Part shown: piece by piece, positions 49,001 to 61,000 of the stretch
How positions within the stretch are numbered: position 1 is the first letter of the stretch
Layout: each line of letters starts with the position of its first letter
NCBI RefSeq assembly: GCF_963678635.1
Contig: NC_087064.1
Coordinates: forward strand, 53,402,684 to 53,466,683
Source: Symsagittifera roscoffensis
Lineage: Eukaryota > Xenacoelomorpha > Acoela > Convolutidae
DNA length: 64,000 nucleotides
Reading direction: 5' to 3'
Notes under the pieces: generated by a model
Database searches by the model: none
Told to the model about the DNA's origin: nothing
Seen by the model: the letters and a program-made list of their open reading frames with translations, nothing else
Program-made: the position numbers and the translations under genes

Positions 49001-52000
49001 TTTAATGCTTATTTGGCACTAATATGATGTTCGGTCCCTAGAAATTCAAGTACGACAGGAACAATCAACTTTGTGAAAAGTTCAGAAATGCCACAAAATA
49101 AATGCTTTTTCAAAATATCAAGGCCCATGATAATATTTAATTCAAGGAAATGCCCATATTTTAGATACCTAGTAGCTTTCATTCTTGTACCGCACATTGA
49201 TTTCCATTTTCCAATGAAGCATCACCAGATTAGTCCTTACTAGTCTTTTGACTACCTTGCAAATCATATCAGAATAATTCAAATTTATTTTCTTCTCATT
49301 TTCCGTATTGTTTTCTTGCAGCTCAAATAACTCGTATGCAGATAACTAGTGAAATTTTAACTGTAAAAGGAAGTCTATACTTCCCCAGCAGTGTCAGATG
49401 GATGTTTTGAAACTAAAAAAAAAATCGCTTCAAAAACCGTTACATAAAATGGCTCATTTCGTGAGACAATTTCAAAATCGCTTATAGAGGTAGACAAAAA
49501 AACCAATGAGACCCTTAGCTAACCTTCCACTCGGACGTCCGTGAGTCCTGAGAGGTTGTCGATGGTCTCCATCATGTTCTTGATCTTCTCCAGACGTCTG
49601 CAGAAGGCGTCGAATTTGCCGAAGATGTAGTTCTCACTACAATTGGAAATAAACACTAATAAACCATAATATACTCATCAATTTGCATTAAATAATTGAA
49701 CAAGATGTGGAATATCCGGCTTTAAATGCCTTAGTACTCCACGCCAATTAGTTAAGAAACTAATTTTGTATTTTGGCAAATTTTTTTCTCTCGTTTGCAA
49801 ATTAACAAAGTTGATCCAATATTCTGAGGCGCTATTGAAGAACACTGTCTATTTATTCAAGAATTGAATGCTTAGAGGTACCTGAAGTCGAAGTTTTTCT
49901 CCTCCTTTTCTTCTGCATTCTCCTTCACCCGTCTGAACTCATTCTTGTACTCATCTCTCAGCAACAGGCAGTCTGCTATTCTCTCCAGCAGCAGCTCCCT
50001 GCGTCATTTAAGCGAATGATATGTTAGCATAAACTTTCCCTTAATATAAACGATTACGTGCCAAACTATCATGATATTTATCGAAATTGATGATTTTTGT
50101 GAAGTTTGAAATTATTCTGAAGTTAAACTACCTTGGCTCAGAGCTGTAACAAAACAACATATAAGGCCAAGAATAGAAGCATTTTTCCAAAGTGTTTTTG
50201 TATATACGAATGTAAGGAATGATAAAATTTTAGAAATCTCTAAGACATTAAAATCATGATCTCGGATGATCTGCATCGCTGTCACTTACTACGTCTCGTA
50301 CAAGTTGTAGTTTGGGTCATCTCTAAAAATGAAAATTAATAATAAGAGCTTTGGTCGAAGATAATTAAAAATCAAGTTGCCAATTAACAGGTCCGGTAAG
50401 AGAGAAAAGAACATAATATCAAAAGGTATTAATGTTTGGAGCTAGCGTCCTTCAGTTCTTCATCGAAAAATGTGCAGCTTGCTGAGCTATAAAAAATATA
50501 TATTATAACCAGGGGCGGATTTAGGGGGGGGGGGGGTTTAGGCGGACGCCTTCTCAGGGATTCGACCCCCTGCCGACCCAAAGGGTCCCCCTTTGGTACT
50601 TTTTAAGAAATCCACTTTTGGTCGACCGACCCTAAAATTTTTCCAAAGGCGCATTCGGCGCCAATACTTACTAATTTTGAGGGGGGAGCGCGCGCCGAAA
50701 AAACGCATTTTTTTTATCAAAACTTTCCAAAAAGTGCCTAAAAATGCCTGTTTTGACTGTTTTTTCAAAAATTTGCCTCCGGCCCAGAACATTTTGCCAA
50801 AATGGGCAAAACAGTGCTCTGGGAGAGCTCAAAAAATCAATTTGGTCGACCTAAAAAAAGGTCAAATTTCAAATTTTTTTTGAAAATACGCCCCCCCCCC
50901 TCGAGAAAATCCTAGATCCGCCCCTGATTATAACATTTGGGATCTATTCGACCCAACAGCACCGACTGAATCACTTCGTTTACGTTGCTGTTGATAGTCG
51001 CTCGGTAAGCCATAGACTTGTAGGTAGAAGTTGACGTGTATCTGAGTCAACGGTTTGCATTAGCTTCACTCGGTGCTTAGCTTCTCATCAATTACACTGC
51101 TCTCATATACCAGTTCGGACAACATGGGGAAAACAAACGAGGCTATGGCATTTGTAGCTTTGTGTAGTAGGTCAGCTTTTGGTAGGAGCTCAATTAACCT
51201 CTCAATTAATTAAGGCAACTCAAATAATTCCACTCCAAATTACAGGCAAATTTAGCTTTAAAATACCTACCCTCGAGTTGACAACGTACAAAAAAACAGA
51301 CAAAAAAGCACAAAAAGTACCTGTCCATTTCGCGTATGTTGGACACGCCCTCCTTGATGTAGGCCTTGCAGGTGGTGATCATCTGATTGGTCACTTTCAC
51401 GAACAGTGACGTCATCCTCTCACTCGTGTTGTAGTACTGGCTGATGCTGTGGATCATCTTCACTGCTGTCAGCAAACTAGGCAGGATCTCAACCATGCTC
51501 TTCTAAACAGCGCACAAAGACAATTAATTGCACAATGTTCACCGTGTTTTTTCTACAATGTTCACATAAAAATGTTTAGATGGCAAAAAGAATCGGCCGA
51601 ATCTAGTATTTTTAATGGGTGACGTTCAACAGTACCGAAACTGAAATGTTGCTCAACAGTGCCAAAAACTAATGATATTAGAAAATTTCAAGTTTTGTTT
51701 GTGATCTGTTAACAATGTTGCCTGAAAACTGTTTTTGTTTCGGAGCTAAACAGAGAAAAAAATTGACAATTTGCTGAGTTCACTGTTTATTCAGAAAAGT
51801 TTGTGCCGCCACGCTTGGGAAACTTGTTTGTTTAACAAGCGGCATCAATTAAAATGGCCATTTTCGTCTTTTCAACTTCCGTCCATTTGATTTAAGATAC
51901 TTGTCAGTAATTTGGGATGGGAGCAATTCTCATGGGCGAAGGGCTCATGCGCGAAGGACCGAACACAAATAAAGTCGAAAGTCATTTATTAAAATGAATC

Positions 52001-55000
52001 CATTGCCGTTCAACTAAAAGGAATTGAATGAAGCAAAAATTAGCTTCTTGTATAATGAAACCCTTGCCGGCGCTCGGTGAGAATTTGAAAATTTTGCATA
52101 TTTCTGCCTTTTAATATTCGGCCAATATTAATTGACACGGGTGGCTCTTTTTCCTTTCCCCCCACCTCACTCAAACATGAATTTTATGGTGTAACAAGTG
52201 GTTTTACAAGGTTAATTATGAAGACCAAATATGTTTGTCATGGCTTATTTAGTCTGCATGTCCTTTATCATGACAATCGGAAAAAGTGAACAGTAACTTC
52301 AATTATAGAAATTTGCAGGTGGGGGGAGAGGAAAAAGAGCCTTGACACGTTTTATTGCAGTTAAGAATCTCGAAAGTCATTTTCAAAAAGGCTTCTGTAA
52401 ATTGAATTTCAAAAAATCGAAGGGAGAACTGGAAAAGAGCCTAACTCTTCTTAATTGACCAACGATAAAAGAAAAATTAGTCAACTTGGTCGTTAAGGAC
52501 TTATTCGTTGACCACCAAAAAAGAGAAATATTGAATTAATTAAGATCAGATAATATCTAAGCATCGGTGGTTCAGTGGTAGAATTGTCGACTGCCACGCG
52601 ATAGACCCGGGTTCGATTCCCGTCCGATGCATTTTCAAACGAATTTCTGACATTGTAAAGTCATGCATAAGAAGAATTCAATGGCTTGGGAGTCAATGCT
52701 TTTTCCTTGGCAAACACCAAATTTTTGAATGCAGATTTGAAATTGGCCTAATGCGTAACCGCAGAATAAATACAATTGGACCGCAGAATAACGACAGATA
52801 AAAAGAAGAAATAGATAAAACACTTACTGGATCGCATGTTCCGAGGGGTCCGAAGAACTTGTCGAGGGTGTAGAGGTACTTGACGTTGTCCTTGGCCTCG
52901 TTGGCTGCATCTGTGATCCGCATGTCTAGCTCCCTCCATCTCTTCACTGCCCGTGACTTGGCATACTGCAGTGCAGCTACCACCGACTTGCATCTGGTCA
53001 ACTTGATCTGGTCAAGAAGACTGAAACAGAATAATAACAATCACTTGTTCTCCAAGGCGGTATACAACAACAATTCGGATCATAGTTTGGTACAATTGTA
53101 ATAGATGAGTTCCACGAAACCACAAGGCTCCCTAATGTGTAAAATACACTCGACTCAAAATTTAACCGTTTAGTTTAATTAAGTTCGAGAAAAAGCCTTT
53201 CAACCGAGTGGTTTCTTTTTAATTGGGATTCGAGAAAGAAAAAATTTTTGAAAAAAAAAAAATTATAAACCTGCAACTTTTTTTCATAATTGCAATATTG
53301 GGAACTTAAATGCAAATGGGCTCTTTTCCAGTTCCCCCTCTCTTTCAAATTCAATTTCGAAAAGTCTATTTAACGTTGTCATAATGCAATGAAATTTGGC
53401 GTGGTGAACAAATCGACAATTCTGAACAGATTTGTTCTTCATACTTTACAGCGTAACATCATGCGTTTAGCCGTAATAACACGTAAAACGAACATAAAAC
53501 TCGGTATTCTGAAAGGGGAGAAACTGGAAAAGAGCCTGCAAATGTGCATTTTTTTCGTAATTTATAGTGCCATTCAGTTTTTTGAAAAAAACTTGGTCCA
53601 TATTGCATTGAAACACTAGATTATACCAACCTGTTGAAGGTGGCCATTCGTTTCTTCCAGTGTTCCAACTCGGCCGACGGTCCGACGTCGTCTGCCTCCC
53701 GTCTGATCTGCTCGCTCTCTGCCAGAACAGTCTCTATCTGCTTACACCAATGACCCAGAAGAGTCTCCAGCTTCTCAGTAGTCTCACTACTTGCGGCAGC
53801 ATCTTGGTACCTAAGAGAAAGTATAACTCAGACAAGAATAATTAGGCCAATTTCTCATCGCTTTTCGGAGAGCGGTGGTGAAGTGGCTACCTCTGTCCGC
53901 CTCTAGGTCAAAGTTCGGTAGTTCGAGGCCCATCATGATCCGTTCCCTTTGCTCGATGGAGAGGGAATTATACCTACCCCAGAAAAATAACCAAAAAGAT
54001 GCGTACAGTTCTTTTGAGCACGGCATAGCAGCGATCCGTGAAGAGCTGTGCAGCTCATATGTTAGGCCTTTCCCTCGAAGATAAATTGCTCTAATTTTTT
54101 GAGGACCAAACTATCATACTAGCACCGAAATATGGGCTATGTGGCTCTCTACTGAGATCCACAACTTTTTCCAATATTAAAAACTTTATTTTTGGTTATT
54201 TTCGCGCATATTTTTGGTTATTTTTTTTTGCAATCAAACGCTGCACAACCCGCAAGCAACAGCCACTTTTAATCAAATTAGAATCTATTCTGAACACAGA
54301 TTCTATACGTTTTGTTGAGACCTCAAAATATCAGTCAAAATTTTTGCGGCCAGATATATCTGTTGTAAAAGTCATTACAATGACAACTAGAAACAAGTCA
54401 TCATGACAACTAGAAACAAAAGCCAACTGGAAATATTTTCATAAGGCAAGCATCGCCAATTTTAGGTTAAATAGATTCAGCATGTTATTTAGGAAGATAC
54501 ATGCGCAGATAGATGAGTTAGCTCATGTACCTTACCCCACTAGATCAATGGTTATTGTGTTAACATCAATATGGTTGCGTAACCTGTAAAAGTATTATGG
54601 TTTGTCTATTTAACCTCTGATCTTAACTTACCGCCGACCTTTAGTTGTTAATTTATATACCTGCCAAAAGCGCATCGGCTTTTGGTAGACTCTGAATTGG
54701 ACACTATCTTTTATGATACGTAACAAAACAAACGTAACCAATTCAATCTTTTAACACGTATTTTATCTTAGTTAGAATCTCCGTCTTTTATTTAGTTTTA
54801 AATAAAAGCCTACTATTTTAGTAGGAATCTTAAACATCCACAGTCTTAATCTATTCCTAGTTTAAGTCACTCTTTTACAACACGAGTGGTATCCTAATAT
54901 TTTAACATGGCGCAGTCGAATGAATCAAACCTACGCGGATTAGAGTTTTTCTGGAATAACTCATCGAATGAAAATCAACATGACTGGGAAAGGTGGGCGG

Positions 55001-58000
55001 AAAAATTCCAACTGACAATTATTGCGAAAGATTCCGTAGACATCGAAGATGTAATTAACCCACCGATAAGAGATGAACTAATTTACCCTATGGCAGAACC
55101 ATTGGACACATCCGAGGATCAGACCCGTCGGGCCGAACAAGAGGAACGTCATAGAGTAGCAGTACAAAATTACAACGAAGAAGTAAGAAGGAGAAGGGCG
55201 GAAGATAACGCCAAATTCAACGGACTTCAAATAGGAGATATTGACAAGAAGCTCAAATCACAGCTATATCTAGCACTCGGGAAAGAAGGACAGAAATGCT
55301 TCTCTCATAAAAACCCTGGGAAAAAAATACTGGATATCAATTTCGCAGAATTTTGGGAACTATTAAAAACGACCTTCACGATCACTACAAACCTAACATA
55401 CGAAAGATTCAAATTCTTCGGCCGAAGACAGAAAGAACATGAGTCCTTAGAAAAATTCCATGAAATTCTTTCAGAACTAGCAAAAAATTGTAAACTGGGG
55501 GAACTCGAGTCAGAACTAGTAAGAGATATTTTCATAACCAACATGAGAAATGTCGAGATCCAAAAGAAACTATGCATTGAATACTTGACCCCAGAAAATG
55601 TACTATCTTATGTACTAGTTCACGAAAAAGGTACTAAAATCCATCAACAGTACCTAAAATTCCCAACTTACAACCCAGGACCAAGATCACAATATGTGAA
55701 GAACGAACCAACATTAAACATAGTCGAAAATAACAAGTGCCGTAATTGCGGCCAGCAATTCAAAAAAGGACACCTATCCACATGCCCGGCTAGAGATAGA
55801 AACTGCAATACGTGTGGACGGAAAGGACATTTTGCTAAACACTGCAGGAGTTCAGCTAAAACTCAAACTAACATCGTCGATCAGAATCGGGTACCCCAAG
55901 AAAACGAAAATGTCCGGGCCAACCCGCAGGAAAACCCCGAATTTGAGGTTAACCTAGACGACTTCTTAGTTCTAGCCATCGACACAAATAATCAAATAAA
56001 TGCCGTAGAAGACAGAATAGAGCGCGGAGTGAGAACCGTATTCAATCACGAAGGAGTAGAATTGAAAAAGACACTAAAAGTAGCTCTGGGAAAATTCAAC
56101 CCCTACTATACCGAGATTCAAATTGACTCTGCAAGCCCAGTTTCCTTCATGAAGAAAGACCTACTACATGAACTGAAGATACGAGACAGATTCGTAAAGC
56201 TAGAACCGGTGGACGAGATAACAAAGAAAGCATACCAGGGTTTCGGGAGTACGATCAATATTATTGGAAAAGTTCGAGTGAAAATCCAATCGAAAGGATG
56301 GGAGGCTAATGATCAAAAACTCTTTATCACAGAAGGGGCGGAAAGAAATCTACTAGGAAACGACATCCTACCGAATTTGGGTATTGTAGTATTTCAAAAA
56401 CAACCTCCACCCAACGGGTCAAAGTCACGGGAAAATCAGAAAGTACCACCCATCGGGACAAATGTCAACCAGATAAAGTTCGCATCCGACATCCAACAGG
56501 ATCAAAATCAAGAGACACCATCCCAACGTGAGTTTAAATCATACATATCAAAGCACTTTTCAGACCTTATAAAAAGAACTGGTAGATCAAAAAACTACGT
56601 AGTTAATACTTATTTTAACGAGCCGATAAAACCGATACAGGTGAAAGGGAAACGTATCCCAATCCATCTTCTCCCCAAAGTCAAACTATGCATCGACCAA
56701 CTATTGAGTGACGGACACATTGAAAAACTATCTAGATGCTCTGAAGATTGTTTTATTTCTCCCATCGTGATTACAGCAAAAAGGGATGGATCAATAAAAC
56801 TAGCGTTGAACTCAAAACTACTAAATAAACAAATATTTCGTAATAGATATCAAATGCCAAATCTATTCGAACTAATTGACAACGTCGCAGTCACTATTAG
56901 CGGCCATGATCAAAGAAACATCTGGTTCTCATCGATAGATCTAAAATACGCCTACAGCCAAATTCCGCTTTCGAAAAAGGCAAGCAATCAGTGTAATTTT
57001 AATATTGTGGGGGGAGAAGTAACGGGTTCATACCGTTTTAAAACCGGATTCTATGGACTAGGCGACATGCCTAATGAATTTCAACGTATAATGGACCGTT
57101 TGACGGAAAAACTACCAAATACTCATTGTTACCTTGACGACATCCTAATCGCCACCGTAGGTAGCGAGGAAGAACATAAAAAGCTAGTCACTAATGTGTT
57201 AAAAACGCTAGACGACGAGGGACTTGCCATAAAATGGGAAAAATGCACATTTTTAACTCATAACATAGAATGGTTGGGATTTAGAATTGACGCAAAAGGG
57301 ACGACACCATTGATACACAAATCTGACGCAATCAGAAATTTAAAAGAACCAAACTGTATTAAGGACATCAGATCCTTAATGGGATCGATTAACCAATTTA
57401 ATAAGTTCATACCAAACTTAGCGTCCTTATCAACACCCTTCAGAGAACTCATGCAAAAGAATAAACCATTTAAGTGGTCCACTGTACATACGGAAGCGTT
57501 TGAAAAAATCAAGAACGAAATTTGTAATACTGTGACAAATCACCATTTCGATGTAAAACTGAACACTCGGGTGAAATGTGACGCCTCACATTTAGGATTG
57601 GGCGCGTCAATCGAACAAGACCATTGGGGGAATTGGAAGACAGTAGCGTTCGCTAGCAGATTTTTGAATATTGCCGAACTGAAATACAGCACTAACGAAC
57701 TCGAATTACTGGGATTAGTCTGGGCACTAGATCATTTCAAAAATTATCTACTGGGTAAACAATTCTCAATTTTAACAGATCACAAAGCCTTAATAGGAGC
57801 ACTGAAGGACGATAAATACACTAAAACGGCCCAATCACGTCTCACCCGTTGGGCGGATAAACTATTACCGTTCGACTTTACTGTAGAACATTTACCTGGT
57901 AAAGATATGGGATTTGTCGACTATATATCCCGACACCCATCGGGTGAACCCGTACCAGTTTCCCTGGATGACGAGAAGTTCGTTATCGCTTCTGTAAACC

Positions 58001-61000
58001 AGATTAGTACACTATTAGGCTTTGATCACCTTATGCCAAAAAATTCGTGGGCGCAAATAAGAAATAAATTCTCTCAACATTTCTTAACAGATGACGTCAC
58101 TTTTTGTAATGCGATTGGCCAGTCAACAGATCATATGACCAGTCAAGAAATAGAACGTGAGAAACGAATTGCTAATGCCGCTGAAATTTTCCAAGCGATA
58201 TCTAAACATTCAAACATTTCAGTGTGTCAAAATTCTCACTCGCGTACAGAACTGTGTGACTCATCCTGCAAAATTAACGACTTTTCTACGAATTTTAAAA
58301 TCCTGAAAGAAATGGCAGAACAAACTGAAAACACTATTAAAGAAAACACGGACGTTTTAACACCAAACACTAGTAACCCGTCGGAAAAACCCGAGAATCG
58401 ATCACCTAGCAAGAAGAAAACAGTTAACTTATTCCCTTTCTCTTGGCCGGAAATATTTGACACTAAATTTATGTCCCTCTTATCGAAACAAGACCTAATT
58501 CTGAAAAAGATAATCAAGGCAATCGAGGAAGATAGAAAACAGGATATCCTACATCTCGGAAACTATTATAAGTCATATTTGAATAATCTACATGTCAGCG
58601 GAGGATGCCTCTATTTGGACAACCGTTTAGTAATCCCAGCATGCCTAAGATCAACTATGCTGAACAGACTTCATGAAGCTCACCCCGGCCAGTTCGCAAT
58701 GAAAAGCCTGGCAACACAATACATCTGGTGGCCGAAAATTTACCGCGAAATCCAAGTCCACGGTGAAAACTGTATAGAGTGCGTAAAAGCAGGTAAAAAT
58801 CTGAAGCCTCTTATAAAACACAATACCCTAGGGAAACTCCCAATGGTCGAAGAACCAAACCAAGAAATGGAATTAGATTTCGCTGGCCCGTTACCTTTAG
58901 TATGGGGAACAAAAAAATACATATTGGTGTGTGTAGACAGATTTTCAAAATTCCCATCAGCCCAAATAACATCTAGTACATCGGCTAAATCTATTATTAA
59001 CTTCCTTAGTCGATATATCGCTTTACACGGGATACCTAGGACAATTAGAACAGATCAAGGATCTGGTTTTATCTCCAAGGAAGTTAGAGAATTTTGCCAC
59101 GATCACAACATAAAGGTGATATTTAGCCCAGTGGGTGATCACAGAGCTACCGGATTAGTGGAACGTCTAATCAGGACTATTAAGGAACGACTCCTGGTGA
59201 TGGCACAAGAACGCCCAAAACCTTCTTTAGAATCTGCACTCCTGAAAATAATAAAATGCTTAAGAACAGTAACTCAACAGTCGCTTAACTGCTCTCCTTT
59301 CGAAGCACATTTCGGTAGATCCCCAAACACTATCTGGCATAATTTGGTTAAATCACCTTCTTCGAATAACCTTGACTGGAATAAAACTTTGTTATGTATA
59401 GATAAAGGCAAAAAACTAATGAGCCGAGAGCGAAGACATGACTGGGACGCTCCTGACGACATTGAAGATGGAGATGCCGATGATCATTCATCATCCTCGG
59501 AGGATATCTCAAACGCAGTGAGATATGTACCAACAAGTGCAGGATCCCCAGTAAAAGTCCTCTCCCGGTCAGAAAAAAGAGATGCCTTGGGCATAAAGGA
59601 CTCGATTCTGAACAACCCGTCGGGTAAGACCATTGTTTATCGAAAAATCCAAGATAGAATGAAAAATGAACCATACTATAGAATACTCAAGGACGAAATT
59701 GTAAGAGAATCAGATCACACCGTGACTCTAAAAAATGGGAAAATAATACGTAAATCTGATTTAGCCATTAAAAGACAGTGCACTCAGAAGAAACCAAGTC
59801 CGAGAAAACGAGACCAATTAGTCAGATTTTACGCGACCAAAGGACTCAGGAAAACAGCAAAACCTCCAAGAAATGTCGGATTCAAAAGTTCAAAAACAAC
59901 CCAGAAGAAACGAAACCTTCAGTGGAAATTTGAAGAGCTCGACATTGCGAGACGAAACGCGGCCATGAACAGTTCTAGGGAAACTCTTCTCAGAGAGGAA
60001 GAAGAACAGAGAAAGAGACTGAGAACACCGATTGGCCTCGAGATTGACCAAGAACCAAGCCCGCCGGGTAAACCCGAACTTCTTAAAAGTTATTTAAACG
60101 AACCCGGAGTGACGATTGACTCACATGAAGATATGTCAGATGATAATGCGAGTGACCTAATGACACTAAGAGACCTCAAGGAGAAAACACTGCTCGAAAC
60201 CACGAAACGAGACGAACCACCAATGCCCGACCAATCAGATCCTAAGTTAGAAACATCAGACCATGCCGACCAGAAGGTCGAGTTAGATGAGATTCCTTTG
60301 ATCAACTTGGATTCCGGTGACAACGAAAGAGACTCTCAAGCGACCCCACAGCTGATCCTCTTAGACACTAGGGAGGAGAGTAATGAAGCGACCCAAGATA
60401 TGCCGGTACCTTCAGAGAATCCCGGAGTAAAGTTCCCTAAATCTACTGGAGATCAACCTACCATGGCGGAGATGGGACCGAAACAAATACTTTCTGACCA
60501 CACTAAAAAGTCACAGAAATTGTCCGGTACTGCTAAAAGGAAAGCCTCATCCCCTATGAAATCACCACCCTCGAAAAAACTATCGGAAATTTTTACACGT
60601 CAAAACACGAGACCCATGCGAACCAGGCAGCCCCCCAAGATGCTAGGTGAGAGAGTATTTACCAGTATAGTCGATCTAACTGAGGAAGACCGCGATGCCC
60701 CAGAATTCGGTTCATCTAATTTCGTCTCAGTGTGTTCAACGTTGGAAGCAACTACGGTAGAAAGCCATCATGTCGACCTAGTAGACCTGACAACATTAAC
60801 ACCACCTTCTTCATCACGCCCTACCATAGTTCACTTGCGGGAGGATATCGACGCGTACTCAAGTGACCTAAAGCCCTCAAAAACAGCCGATCAAAAGAGC
60901 CCAGACAAGAACGTCAAATTTAGCCCTGATGTTTGTTCCACCCGATTTAACCCATCGGGCCTATCTAATGAAATTTCAACTCCTACATTTATACCCATCG

